A stretch of DNA of 64,000 bases from Capnocytophaga felis (GCF_009684755.1 NZ_BLBC01000011.1:1-64000); one strand, 5' to 3'. Shown: positions 34,833 through 44,326, counted from the first letter of the stretch. Made by a program: numbers and translations. The notes: generated by a model from the sequence alone, not told the origin.

Positions 34833-35777
34833 TTATTCATTATTCGGATTAGGACGATAACCTTGCATCAGTTCGTCATTTTCCATAATGAAAGGTTTGG
34901 CGGTCGGTTGTCCCTTTTCAACATCGTAACGATTCATCAAATAGTCATTAAGTTCCGTACGATTGTTAAATTTAATGGCTTGATAAGGTTCTTGAAACGC
35001 TAATTTTTCAACAAACAGAAGTTTTCCGTCCTTCATCGGAACCAAAACACCCACGTGTCCCACAAAAAGGAAAACATCGTCGGGTTCGTCGGTAATTGCC
35101 GAATGAAAAAAGATGCTGATGAGCGAGGCTTTACTCTTATCCCCTTTATGAAGGAAATGAACCCCACGCTCTTTAAATGCTTGTTTGACCTTTTCCAAAT
35201 GCTGAGCAACATCTTTGTGATATCCCGTAAGTACACGTGAAAACAAGCACAAAAAACGTTCATTTTCTTCCTGAGAAAACACTTTTTTGGCATTTGTGTC
35301 AAGGGCATCTTTATCAAGAAACAAATTACTTGAATTTATCTCTTTCGGATTACCTGTCGAAACCAAATCCCGAAACATATCAAAGGACGTTATACGACAA
35401 TTGTACCCTATAAACTCAGGATTTTTTTCGTCCCATTTGGTTTGTATCGAAGCCTCATCATACTTGATTATCAAATCATCAGAAGTAGCAAAACCTTCCT
35501 TCACCAAGCCAACCTCACCAACAGTTTGGTTAAATGTGTTTACGTTCTCAAAAAACGCATCAACCCGCTGTCGACTAATTCCTGCCTCAATGAGTGCCTC
35601 TCCTACTTCTTCCTGCGTAGCTTTATCCACCAAGTTGGAATATTCCATACTTTTCAAAAACGGCTGTTCGGTACTTTCCGAAACAACGTCAAGATTTTCC
35701 GATGTTTTTGGTTTTGGGTTTTGGCATCCTAAAAATCCGATTGCCAACAAAACAATAACAAAATTTCTCTTCTTCAT
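34833..35777 (-). CDS. Lipoprotein resembling DUF4300
   Basis: This 314-residue exported lipoprotein has a signal peptide with lipobox FLGC (cysteine 18). The SNLVDKATQEEVGEAL segment shortly after it and the overall length resemble the DUF4300 family, which has no assigned function. Notable pieces are IGYNCRITSFDMFRDL, with one cysteine in the middle, and FLFVGHVGVLVPMKDGKLLFVEK, which looks like the His-bearing strands of NlpC/P60- or papain-like folds. A cysteine-peptidase-type activity is therefore possible but is inference only. It has its own terminator, 220 bp from the SusD gene, and reads in the same direction as the SusCD operon and the protease triplet. Confidence 0.6.
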   Translation of the reverse strand: MKKRNFVIVLLAIGFLGCQNPKPKTSENLDVVSESTEQPFLKSMEYSNLVDKATQEEVGEALIEAGISRQRVDAFFENVNTFNQTVGEVGLVKEGFATSDDLIIKYDEASIQTKWDEKNPEFIGYNCRITSFDMFRDLVSTGNPKEINSSNLFLDKDALDTNAKKVFSQEENERFLCLFSRVLTGYHKDVAQHLEKVKQAFKERGVHFLHKGDKSKASLISIFFHSAITDEPDDVFLFVGHVGVLVPMKDGKLLFVEKLAFQEPYQAIKFNNRTELNDYLMNRYDVEKGQPTAKPFIMENDELMQGYRPNPNNE

Positions 35778-35927
35778 TCTAAAATTATTTTTTTGGCAAA
35801 TTTAAAAAACTATTTGATTTTTAATGCGAAACCTATAAAATTTATAGATAATCATAAAGAACAAAAGCTACAGAAATAATTTACTCCCCAATTAATCACA
35901 TTATAAACCAATTTTCGGTATAAAAAA

Positions 35928-35955
35928 GCGACATAATTTTTTCAAATTATGTCGC
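35928..35955 (-). terminator. Terminator of the SusCD operon
   Basis: A 12-bp perfect inverted repeat (GCGACATAATTT at 35928-35939 and AAATTATGTCGC at 35944-35955) has a 4-nt loop, with a T run on the minus-strand side. It lies 43 bp past the SusD stop. Confidence 0.88.
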
Positions 35956-35997
35956 CAAAAATTTTATTGATTGTTATTATTTACAATGTGTTAGTAA

Positions 35998-37527
35998 CTA
36001 CCAACCCGGATTTTGTTTGAGTTTATCTTTCATCCGTGCGATTTCTACGGAAGGAATCGGCCAAACCATTCGGTAATCATCCGCAGATTTTTTAAGCATA
36101 TTGTACTGTTCTGCCGGATTATTTCGGATAAAATTAACATCTTGTGCGGGACGTATTGTACGGTCAACTCCTTCTTTCCATCGTTTTAAATCCATCAAGC
36201 GATATCCCTCGTAAGCCAATTCGCGTACACGTTCTTTTTTGATTTCTTCCAACAAATTGGTTCCCATAACGCTTATGTTGCTTGCCTTACGAGCCGTTCT
36301 GAGTAGGTTCAGATATTGAGTAGCATTGCCTGCATCATTATTCATATAAGCGGCTTCGGCAGCTATCAAATAGGCTTCTGCTATACGGAAAATTTTCGGG
36401 GCGTGTTCTGCTTTTGCTGCCTTTGTTGTACGTAATTTAGGGTTCCCCGGATATTTGTAAACCAAATACAAATCTTTCAAATCGTCCGTATCACCTTTGC
36501 GAATTTGCTTTTGTGTGTAATATACTGATTTTCGGATATCAGCATCTTCATACAGGCTCAACACCCATTGATTGGGAAGAAATGAAGGCGTAAAAGTCCG
36601 ATAATCTGTTCCTTGATATGTATATACATATTCCCCTGTATATGAATCATTTCGAGCATTATCATCAACTCTTTCTACGGCAGAAGCGTACAATTGCACG
36701 ATGGTTTCCTGTTTTGCATCATCTGCCCATACCTTTCGTAAAGTTTCCTCCGAATTTGCCAACGGATACGTACCCGACTGAATCAGCGAAGCGGCAACCT
36801 CATAAGCCTGTTGCCACTCTCCTTTGTAAAGCAACATACGGGCTCTGAGCAATAAAGCAGCATCAGAGGTCATCTGTTGAGCACCTTCTTCATTCTCTCT
36901 TTTTTGAAGATACTTTTCCGCTTGAGCTATGTCTTGTAAAATGAAATCATACGTTTCCTCCAAAGTACTTCTACCGGGCAAATCGGTTGGTTTTACCAAA
37001 AGTTCTTTCAGTAAAGGTAATCCCAAATCCGTTTTTGAAGTGCTGGGGTCATACGATTTACAAAAAAGGGTAAGCAATCTGGAATAATATAACGCTCTGG
37101 TCAAATGCAATTCCCCTTTATAAAGAGTAATTTCTTCTCGTTCCTTTTCTGTTTTAGATTTAATTTGATCGAAACCTTGGATAGAATTGTTTATATTGGC
37201 TATATTTTGATAATATTTCCTCCAAATATTTTGTACCTGAGGTTCCGAAGCCGTAAACTCTTCCCAAGTATATATCTTGCCTCCGAAACCTCCCAAACGA
37301 ATATCTATAAGATCGGCTTGCAATTCGGAAGACGTCATATACACCCCGTGAGTGGATTCCCTCAGATTTTCATACATTCCGTTTATCCAAAAACGTGCAT
37401 CTTCTATCGTATTAAACGAATCCTCGCTGGCAAGCGAATCGTGCGGATATTGGTCTAAATTGAAGCAACCTGTCAACAAAAGCGATGATGCACTTCCTAT
37501 TAATATGTTTTTAATATTCATTTTCAT
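35998..37527 (-). CDS. SusD/RagB-family nutrient-binding lipoprotein
   Basis: This 509-residue outer-membrane lipoprotein caps the SusC-type channel and captures the substrate. The lipobox LTGC (C21) follows ILIGSASSLL; the mature N terminus NLDQYPHDSL with DSFNTIEDARFWINGMY is typical of SusD. The C-terminal signature includes KKERVRELAYEGYRLMDLKRWKEG and ends WPIPSVEIARMKDKLKQNPGW, so it is complete. It starts 11 bp after the SusC stop, as expected for an operon. No glycosidase, protease or sulfatase is encoded between it and the terminator, so the substrate cannot be guessed. Confidence 0.95.
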   Translation of the reverse strand: MKMNIKNILIGSASSLLLTGCFNLDQYPHDSLASEDSFNTIEDARFWINGMYENLRESTHGVYMTSSELQADLIDIRLGGFGGKIYTWEEFTASEPQVQNIWRKYYQNIANINNSIQGFDQIKSKTEKEREEITLYKGELHLTRALYYSRLLTLFCKSYDPSTSKTDLGLPLLKELLVKPTDLPGRSTLEETYDFILQDIAQAEKYLQKRENEEGAQQMTSDAALLLRARMLLYKGEWQQAYEVAASLIQSGTYPLANSEETLRKVWADDAKQETIVQLYASAVERVDDNARNDSYTGEYVYTYQGTDYRTFTPSFLPNQWVLSLYEDADIRKSVYYTQKQIRKGDTDDLKDLYLVYKYPGNPKLRTTKAAKAEHAPKIFRIAEAYLIAAEAAYMNNDAGNATQYLNLLRTARKASNISVMGTNLLEEIKKERVRELAYEGYRLMDLKRWKEGVDRTIRPAQDVNFIRNNPAEQYNMLKKSADDYRMVWPIPSVEIARMKDKLKQNPGW

Positions 37528-37538
37528 TTCGTTTTAAT

Positions 37539-40529
37539 TTAAAATTTGAATTCTACTCCAAAGGTGTACTGACGCGTATTAGGATAACCTCCTAATGAAA
37601 GCTGTGGATTAAACTCTGGGTCAGCTCCTTTGTAATTAGTAATTGTCAGCAAATTACGTCCTGTAGCAAAGAAACGCAAATGCGTGAAGAAAGGGATTTT
37701 TTCCGTAACCTCTTTAGGAAGCGAATATCCTACATTTATGTTCTTCAAACGAATAAACGATGCATCTTCAAGCAAGCGCGAGTCTAACTGCACAAATTGT
37801 AATTCCTTGCGAGGTAGGCTCACATTGTCGCCCGGTTGTTTCCAATAGTTTAACGCTTCTCTGCTCACATTGTACGTAAACGCACTATTGCTTTCCGTGT
37901 GATATCTATCCCGATTGGCTTGATATTTCCCGTAAGAAAAAGCAAATCCCACTTGCAGAGAAAGCCCTTTGTAAGAAGCATTCAGCCCGAAACCTCCGTT
38001 CCAGGGAGCATAGGCTCTTTTACCTGTGTTTTGGTTGAGTACAACCTCATCGAATCTGGTGGTGAGGTTGGTTTCATCGGTAGTGGTTTTCATCTTATCT
38101 TCACCGGGAACATACCACTGCGGGTCTCCGTTATCAGGATTTACTCCTTTGAAAATGGGAGCAAAAATCGTCAATTGGCTTCCTTCTTCGTATCCAACAC
38201 CATATTCACCTTCAGGAATTTGCTGAGTACCCACAAAAAGCTCTAAAACCCTCATATCATTATAATTAAAATTAACATACGGAGACAGATAGAGTTTGTT
38301 TTTGGTATCTTTAAGAATATCTACGGATAATGTTACATCTGCTCCTCTATTTTGTAATTTTGCCAAATTCGTAGGATACTGCCCAAATCCGCTAATCATC
38401 GGTAAAGGCAATGTGTAGTACATATCTCGAATAATACGTTGGTATAAATCTACTTCCAATTTAACACGATTAAATAATCCCAAATTCACGCCAATGGTGG
38501 TTTTATCCTGCTTTTCCCAACGCAAATCGGGATTTCCCAAATTGCTCAAATGGTAAGAGTTTTGTTGTCCGTATTGTCCAAATTCCAGTCGTGAATAACT
38601 ACCATAACTTCCTGTGCCTCCTTTACTTCCGCTGGTTCCCTTGCTGATTTTGAAACGAAGTTCGTCAAGCCAAGAAACATCTTTTAAAAACTTTTCGTTC
38701 TTTGCACTCCACATCAACCCTGCCGACCAAAAGTTAGCATACCGATTATTTCTCCCAAAAGTGGAAGAACCATCTCTACGTCCGGAAAAGTCTATAAAAT
38801 AACGCCCGTCATACGAGTAATCTACTCGTGAGAAGAATGAATTATAAGTAGATACATCTCTTCCATCACCCACTCGGAGTTCTTTTTTCCCTTGCGAGAG
38901 CGTTGACAATCCGTCTGCAACTTGCCCTGATGAGGAAGCTAAAAAACTCTTAGAATCATTGCTAACCGATTCTTGCCCTACTAATGCGGTGAGAAATCCT
39001 TTATCTCCAATTCGTAGCTTGTATTCCAATGTATTGGTAATAGTCTTGTTAATGTATTCTCCAAAGGTACGTCTGACCTCCCCGACTCCTCCTTGTGGGT
39101 CATACGAAGGCAGATTTTTGCCCTCTCCAACAGAAACAGAATATTGCAAACCTGCTTGTGTTTTGAAAATCAAATTATCCATCGGCTTTAATGTTGCATA
39201 AAAATTCGGAACAATATTAGTAGCAACCGAATTGTTAAGTAACTTTGATGCAGTATATTGAGGAAGATAAAAACGATTTCCTTGTATGGTGGTTACATAA
39301 TCCAAAAGTTGACCTTCTTCGTCATAGGCTTCGTAAACGGGAAGTGCCATCACCCCGCCAAGATCACCTCTGTCTCCACCGTTACTGGTGCTTATATTAT
39401 GTCCCAACGACAAACTAACACCTACTGAAAACCAATCTTTTACACGAGAATCAATATTCGCCCTTAAAGAATACCGCTCATAGTCATAACCATATCGATT
39501 TCCTCCTTGTCTGAAATTTGAACCCGAAAAATAATAAGATACTTTCTTACCTCCTCCCGTAACAGACACATTATTTTGCGAGGTCAGAGAGTTAGGTTTG
39601 AAATAAATTTTATCCCAACGCGTATTACCTTTGTATTGTTGTAGAAACATATCGGCAGTATCCCTGTCAGGCAAATGCCCTAAACCCAGCATATAATCAA
39701 CATATTCCGACGACGATAAGAGATTATCGTAAAACTCGTAAGAAGCTATTTGTGAAAACCCGATTTGCGAGCTTACCGAAACTTCGGTTGGTTGCTCAAA
39801 ACCTCCCTTTTTGGTAGTAACGTAAATTACCCCATAAGCCGCACGAGCCCCATAAATGGAGGTTGCCGAAGCATCTTTTAAAACCGTAACACTCTCAAAA
39901 TCATCAGGATTCAAAGAACCTACCAAATCATCACCTACGGGCAACCCGTCCACCACGTAAAGAGGCGTACTTCCCAGCCCATCTTCACCAGAAGCATTCA
40001 CATCACTGAGCGTTCCCAATCCGTGCAGCAACACAATGGGTGCTGAGCCTGGTTTGCCCGAAGTAGCATTGATAGTAAGCCCCGCTACCTTTCCTTGCAA
40101 AGCGTCCAATACGTTCGGCGTGGGCGATTCCGCCAAGTCTTTTCCCGCTACTTTTGCCACCGAACCTATGGTAGTGCCTATCTTTTTAGCACTTCCGTAT
40201 CCTACTACCACCACATCGTCCAATGCCTCCGCTTCGTATTGCAAAACGATATGCAAAGCGTTGTTTGATTTGGTTATTTTGTGTTCCTGTGTTTGCGTTC
40301 CTATAAAGGAAAAAATTAATGTTTGCCCTGGGTCCACACCAATTGTGTAAACACCGTGAAAATCTGTCGCCACACCGATGCGGGTTCCTTTGACCGCCAC
40401 AGTAGCTCCGATTAAAGCCACTCCATTTTCGTCCTTTACGGTTCCGCTTACCATTATTTTCTGGGCAAAACTACTATGCAAAGCCCCCAGAAACAACACT
40501 AAAATTAAAATTAAACGCAATTTCATCAT
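37539..40529 (-). CDS. SusC/RagA-family TonB-linked outer-membrane protein
   Basis: This 996-residue TonB-dependent importer begins with two adjacent ATGs. Order: signal peptide (LILILVLFLGALHSSFAQ), a carboxypeptidase-regulatory-like domain (VSGTVKDENGVALIGATV), a TonB-box-like DDVVVVGYG at about 103-111, the plug domain with the SusC signatures PLYVVDGLP and VTVLKDASATSIYGARAAYGVI, and a 22-strand barrel ending in FGVEFKF with a terminal aromatic residue. It is full length. It forms the transport complex with the SusD protein encoded directly downstream. Confidence 0.96.
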   Translation of the reverse strand: MMKLRLILILVLFLGALHSSFAQKIMVSGTVKDENGVALIGATVAVKGTRIGVATDFHGVYTIGVDPGQTLIFSFIGTQTQEHKITKSNNALHIVLQYEAEALDDVVVVGYGSAKKIGTTIGSVAKVAGKDLAESPTPNVLDALQGKVAGLTINATSGKPGSAPIVLLHGLGTLSDVNASGEDGLGSTPLYVVDGLPVGDDLVGSLNPDDFESVTVLKDASATSIYGARAAYGVIYVTTKKGGFEQPTEVSVSSQIGFSQIASYEFYDNLLSSSEYVDYMLGLGHLPDRDTADMFLQQYKGNTRWDKIYFKPNSLTSQNNVSVTGGGKKVSYYFSGSNFRQGGNRYGYDYERYSLRANIDSRVKDWFSVGVSLSLGHNISTSNGGDRGDLGGVMALPVYEAYDEEGQLLDYVTTIQGNRFYLPQYTASKLLNNSVATNIVPNFYATLKPMDNLIFKTQAGLQYSVSVGEGKNLPSYDPQGGVGEVRRTFGEYINKTITNTLEYKLRIGDKGFLTALVGQESVSNDSKSFLASSSGQVADGLSTLSQGKKELRVGDGRDVSTYNSFFSRVDYSYDGRYFIDFSGRRDGSSTFGRNNRYANFWSAGLMWSAKNEKFLKDVSWLDELRFKISKGTSGSKGGTGSYGSYSRLEFGQYGQQNSYHLSNLGNPDLRWEKQDKTTIGVNLGLFNRVKLEVDLYQRIIRDMYYTLPLPMISGFGQYPTNLAKLQNRGADVTLSVDILKDTKNKLYLSPYVNFNYNDMRVLELFVGTQQIPEGEYGVGYEEGSQLTIFAPIFKGVNPDNGDPQWYVPGEDKMKTTTDETNLTTRFDEVVLNQNTGKRAYAPWNGGFGLNASYKGLSLQVGFAFSYGKYQANRDRYHTESNSAFTYNVSREALNYWKQPGDNVSLPRKELQFVQLDSRLLEDASFIRLKNINVGYSLPKEVTEKIPFFTHLRFFATGRNLLTITNYKGADPEFNPQLSLGGYPNTRQYTFGVEFKF

Positions 40530-40689
40530 AATTACTTAATCTAAAAATAAAAGCACAAAGTAAATAAAATTTTTCCAAACAGAAGGCATACAAACGTGTT
40601 TTTTTCGATATTTATCATCATAACGCAAAAAACATATGATACCAAAGAGATATTTTAACTAAAAAATATGCGGATATACAAAAAAGTTG

Positions 40690-40697
40690 TATCTTTG
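40690..40697 (+). promoter_or_regulatory. Putative -7 element before the YD-repeat-like gene
   Basis: TATCTTTG matches TAnnTTTG 30 bp before the ATG at 40728. The sequence 19 nt upstream is TATG, a partial -33 match. It lies in the gap between the divergent SusC gene and this gene. Confidence 0.55.
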
Positions 40698-40727
40698 CCA
40701 CATAACATAATTATACATCACTAAATA

Positions 40728-41537
40728 ATGAAAAAGCTATTTTTAATAATTTCGCTGGTAAGTGCCGTGAGTTTCGCACAAAAATCTAAAAATGGGTGGC
40801 AATCAGCAAACCTCAAATGCAAAGTAAAAACTGCTGGACAGGTGGAGTATGTTCCTAATGAAAAAGGTGAATTAATTCAGCAAGGGCAAAACTTTTCAGC
40901 CAACTTCAACAAAAAAGGATACATTACCGATATGCAAATGAAACAAGGCGAGGAAGTTACCAAATTGGTCATTGCTTTTGACAAGAACGGCTTTCCCACA
41001 AGAACTGAGACGTATGATGAAAAAGGAAAAATGACTTATCACAGCGTTCAGGAAAACGACTCCAAAGGAAAAACCTTGCTTGAAAGAGGGTTTACCGATG
41101 ATGGGCTGGAAGTAGTTAAAACGATTTTCATTTATGACAAAAAAGGATTCCTAATTGAAAAACAAATGCATCAGTTCGGTAATTATGCTTTAAAAAGCGT
41201 TTATACCAACGATAAAAAAGGAAACCCTTTGAACGAAAACAATTACAATGCACAAGATGCCTTAAATTACCGAATTGTAAGTAAATACGACAAAAAAGGA
41301 AATCGCACGGAAGCTATCGCATACGACAAACAAGGCAACGTTATGGAGCATTATACGTATCGGTATGACAAGCACAATAACCAAATTCAGGAAGAAGGTT
41401 ATAACCCCGACGGTTCATTGAGCTACAAAAAAACATTCTCTTATCAATACGACAAAAGAGGAAATTGGAGCAAAAAAATGGAACATACCGACGGAAAACT
41501 CTCGAAAGTAACCGAACAATTTGTTGAATATTATTAA
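40728..41537 (+). CDS. Exported protein with YD-repeat-like beta strands
   Basis: This 269-residue protein has a signal peptide (LFLIISLVSAVSFAQ) and then a series of short units such as YDEKGKMTYH, YDKKGFLIEK, YDKKGNRTEA and YDKQGNVMEH, spaced roughly 20 residues apart. Each is a Y-D-x-x-G-beta-hairpin, as in RHS/YD-repeat proteins and related Bacteroidetes exported proteins. It lacks the RHS core and any toxin domain. It is probably periplasmic or surface-located, and its role is unknown. It has its own promoter and terminator, so it appears to be a single-gene unit. Confidence 0.7.
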   Translation: MKKLFLIISLVSAVSFAQKSKNGWQSANLKCKVKTAGQVEYVPNEKGELIQQGQNFSANFNKKGYITDMQMKQGEEVTKLVIAFDKNGFPTRTETYDEKGKMTYHSVQENDSKGKTLLERGFTDDGLEVVKTIFIYDKKGFLIEKQMHQFGNYALKSVYTNDKKGNPLNENNYNAQDALNYRIVSKYDKKGNRTEAIAYDKQGNVMEHYTYRYDKHNNQIQEEGYNPDGSLSYKKTFSYQYDKRGNWSKKMEHTDGKLSKVTEQFVEYY

Positions 41538-41561
41538 TCCTGAAACTATAAAATTGACACC

Positions 41562-41617
41562 AAGTTGAGAATATCTTTTAACTCTTCTAAAATAAAAGAT
41601 TTCTCAACTTAATTTTT
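41562..41617 (+). terminator. Terminator after the YD-repeat-like gene
   Basis: A long stem is formed by AAGTTGAGAA / TTCTCAACTT (41562-41571, 41601-41610) with an inner stem TCTTTTA / TAAAAGA (41574-41580, 41593-41599). A T run (AATTTTTTAT) follows. Confidence 0.85.
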
Positions 41618-41681
41618 TATTCCAATTAAAAAAATGGCACGTGTTTTGTTTTGCCGAAAATAGTTTTAAAATAGAAAAATA

Positions 41682-43088
41682 ATGAGAATTTTTTTAACAT
41701 TTGTACTTATTGCACTCTCCTTCAATGGATTTGCACAAAAAATCTTCAAAACTGATTCCAAATATGTAGTAATTACCTTCGATGGAATTAAAACAGAATT
41801 AGAACTTTCAGTTGAAGCAAGTCCTCTGGTTTTAGAGTTAGAATGTCTTGAAAATAAGAACAAAGGAACTCTTTCTGATGGTAAAAACACAAGTGAATTT
41901 ACTCTAAAAAAAGGACAAAAACTATACTTTGACATCCACACAACCGATAAAAAAATAGTTCGCGTTCAGCTTGTGGGGATTGAACCGAATGTTCATTTTT
42001 CTAATGAATACATCAAAGCTCATAAAGGGAAAAATTTTGTTGAAATTCCAGAAGTTAGCGAACTGGTAAACATCTTGCTGGTATTACACAAAGATGCCGA
42101 GAAAGACCACAATATGTTTGACACCAAAACAACTTATTATCAGAAGGTTAAAAAATATTTTGAGCCATATCGCAATCACCCCGCTTTGGATATTATTCAC
42201 AAAAATATGCAAGCTCCTGTTTTTAATTCTCAACAAAACGTGCATATTTTCCCCATACCAGCGTACAAATATTACTACGCACTGAAAATGAATGCTTGTG
42301 CATATGAATTTGATAATCAAAATCGTATCAAGCACAAAGGCACAGTTCAGCAAATTGGGAAGTACTGGAATGATTTTGACCCAATGAAAGATGTTGCTGT
42401 TTTTGAAGATTTTGCCCGAAAATCAAATTTCAGAAAATTTTATAACGACAACAAACCTTACTATAACGAACTTTTGGCTACCTTTCACAGATTAAGCCCT
42501 GTGGATAAAATGCAGCAGTGGTTGGATAAAAAATTCGGTTTCGGATACGACTCCTATATGATTTATTTTTCTCCGCTGAACAAAGGGGCGCAAGCAGCCA
42601 CGCAGTTTGAAAAAGGTGATTTTAAACAAACTTTTATGTTTATTTGCAAAACGACTGAGTATGAGGAACATTCTCCCACTCTAAACGAATTACTGTCTGG
42701 TTGGATTGTCTTTACCGAGATTGACCATAATTATGTTAATCCATTATCCGACAAGAATTTACAATACATAAATCGCGTATTTTCAAACAGAAATAAATGG
42801 GCAAAAGGCGACGTAGCACAGGCTTACCCCGACCCCTACGCCGTTTTCAACGAATATATGACCTTTGGGCTGTACACTCTTTACGCCATCGACCATTATT
42901 CGCAGGAAGATGTAATGAAATTCTTGCCTATGTACGAACCAATGATGGAAAATGTACGCGGATTCATACGTTTTAAAGACTTTAATCGTGCACTTTTAGA
43001 GCGATACCAAAAAAATCCCGACATTGATATGAACGCTCTGTTTCAGTATATGATGTATTGGGCATTGCAAATAAACGATAAAGAATAG
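41682..43088 (+). CDS. Exported protein resembling DUF4932, degenerate zinc-protease motif
   Basis: This 468-residue protein has a signal peptide (FLTFVLIALSFNGFAQ). A middle region with YPFRNHPAL-like spacing (YFEPYRNHPALDI) and the later SGWIVFTEIDHNYVNPLSDK resembles the DUF4932 family of Bacteroidetes, whose members look like gluzincin-type metalloproteases with HExxH followed by a VNP segment. Here the first histidine is replaced: T345-E346-x-x-H349. A zinc protease of the usual kind is therefore unlikely to be active, unless another residue substitutes. The family assignment is from memory of motif layout and is not certain. Location is periplasm or beyond. Confidence 0.55.
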   Translation: MRIFLTFVLIALSFNGFAQKIFKTDSKYVVITFDGIKTELELSVEASPLVLELECLENKNKGTLSDGKNTSEFTLKKGQKLYFDIHTTDKKIVRVQLVGIEPNVHFSNEYIKAHKGKNFVEIPEVSELVNILLVLHKDAEKDHNMFDTKTTYYQKVKKYFEPYRNHPALDIIHKNMQAPVFNSQQNVHIFPIPAYKYYYALKMNACAYEFDNQNRIKHKGTVQQIGKYWNDFDPMKDVAVFEDFARKSNFRKFYNDNKPYYNELLATFHRLSPVDKMQQWLDKKFGFGYDSYMIYFSPLNKGAQAATQFEKGDFKQTFMFICKTTEYEEHSPTLNELLSGWIVFTEIDHNYVNPLSDKNLQYINRVFSNRNKWAKGDVAQAYPDPYAVFNEYMTFGLYTLYAIDHYSQEDVMKFLPMYEPMMENVRGFIRFKDFNRALLERYQKNPDIDMNALFQYMMYWALQINDKE

Positions 43089-43108
43089 ATTTTTATAGCT
43101 GACAGAAA

Positions 43109-43166
43109 TTGGCATTGCTAAAAGGTTTTTTGAGATTTTTCATCTAAAATCGCTTAGCAATGCCAA
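43109..43166 (+). terminator. Nested inverted repeat, probable terminator or regulatory hairpin
   Basis: A perfect 13-bp outer stem (TTGGCATTGCTAA at 43109-43121 and TTAGCAATGCCAA at 43154-43166) encloses a second 6-bp stem (GATTTT / AAAATC, 43133-43138 and 43146-43151). It lies 20 bp after the preceding stop codon and directly before the -7 element of the next gene. Confidence 0.65.
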
Positions 43167-43173
43167 AATTTTA

Positions 43174-43181
43174 TACCTTTG
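43174..43181 (+). promoter_or_regulatory. Putative -7 element before the two-helix membrane protein gene
   Basis: TACCTTTG matches TAnnTTTG and lies 31 bp before the ATG at 43213. Part of the -33 region would fall within the right arm of the adjoining hairpin. Confidence 0.45.
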
Positions 43182-43212
43182 TGAGGTAAAATCTATATAA
43201 AATCAAAATATT

Positions 43213-43707
43213 ATGAAACAACTCAACAAAAGCATACCTTTGCGTCCCCGTTTCTTCATTGAAAGTGAAAAATCTGTGGAAAAGCTACTCCAACGAACCC
43301 AAGAAGTGAAAGCCGACTTACAAAATGAGTACAAAATTGTCATCTCAGACCAACAGGTTTGGATTCATATTCACAGAAGCCAAAGAAGGTATTATTCTCC
43401 TCATCTGAATTTGGAATTTCAGCCCAAAGAAAAAGGCTGTCGTATTCGGGCTCTTTTTGGTCCTGACCCTGGATTATGGACTTTTTTTATGTTTCTACAT
43501 TTTGTCGTAGCCGGAATTTTTATGTTTTTTGCAATAGCCGCCTACTCACATCATTTGCTAAAAGAAAGCTGTGTCTTTGACCTTATTATGATGGGGTTGA
43601 TGGTTGTTCTTTGGTTTTCTCTCTATTTTTTTGCTCGAATAACCAGAACCAAAGGAGTACCTCAAATGTACGAACTAAAAAGCATTCTGGATAAAATAAT
43701 CCAATAA
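43213..43707 (+). CDS. Small membrane protein with two central helices
   Basis: This 164-residue protein does not match a named family with certainty. An N-terminal soluble part of about 85 residues (LRPRFFIESEKSVEKLL ... RYYSPHLNLEFQ) is followed by two hydrophobic helices (TFFMFLHFVVAGIFMFFAIAAY and FDLIMMGLMVVLWFSLYFFA) and a short C-terminal tail. It is probably an inner-membrane protein. It converges on the TRIC-type channel gene with only 7 bp between the stop codons and no hairpin there, so read-through between the two strands is likely. Confidence 0.65.
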   Translation: MKQLNKSIPLRPRFFIESEKSVEKLLQRTQEVKADLQNEYKIVISDQQVWIHIHRSQRRYYSPHLNLEFQPKEKGCRIRALFGPDPGLWTFFMFLHFVVAGIFMFFAIAAYSHHLLKESCVFDLIMMGLMVVLWFSLYFFARITRTKGVPQMYELKSILDKIIQ

Positions 43708-43714
43708 CGAAAAA

Positions 43715-44326
43715 TCAGTCTATTTTCGGAAGTTCCAACGAGCGTTTAATGGCAAACAGTCGAAATACGATTATGAATGCAATTGCCACAAGTGAAGATA
43801 CATAATCATCAAAAAAGCTAATTTCCCGCAATCCCAAATAAAATAAACTTCCTAATACACAAGGAGTTGCATAAATTTCTTTATGAAAAATTATAGGGAT
43901 TTCGTTACACAATATATCACGAATCACCCCTCCGAAACAAGCACTCATCGCCGCTATCGAAATTACAATAATCGGATGCAAATCATATGAAAATGAAAGT
44001 GCTATCTCCGTTCCGATGATTGAAAAAAAGGCTATACCAATAGTATCAAAAAGCAGGAGAGATTTTCGTAAATAGTGTATTTTCTTACGGAAGATAATGG
44101 CAAAAAAAGTTCCACCAAAAATCATTCCCACGTAAATAGGTGCTTGCATCCAGAAAACAGGAGTTCTCCCCATCATCACATCACGAAGTGTCCCCCCGCC
44201 AAGCCCTGTAACAAAGGCAATAATGAACACCCCAAATAAATCCAATTTTTTTTCACGAGCTGCCAATGCCCCCGAAATAGCAAAAACAAAAACTCCTGCC
44301 AAATCAACAATGTAAAATAAATCCAT
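43715..44326 (-). CDS. TRIC/UPF0126-family cation channel protein
   Basis: This 203-residue inner-membrane protein is of the bacterial trimeric intracellular cation channel family (formerly UPF0126, as in YicG/YadS). The two homologous halves each carry a glycine-rich signature: GLGGGTLRDVMMGR and CFGGVIRDILCNEIP. About seven hydrophobic helices are visible. Such proteins conduct potassium; some relatives have been linked to glycine uptake. The gene is divergent from nrdB. The length and start (ATG at 44326) are usual. Confidence 0.9.
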   Translation of the reverse strand: MDLFYIVDLAGVFVFAISGALAAREKKLDLFGVFIIAFVTGLGGGTLRDVMMGRTPVFWMQAPIYVGMIFGGTFFAIIFRKKIHYLRKSLLLFDTIGIAFFSIIGTEIALSFSYDLHPIIVISIAAMSACFGGVIRDILCNEIPIIFHKEIYATPCVLGSLFYLGLREISFFDDYVSSLVAIAFIIVFRLFAIKRSLELPKID

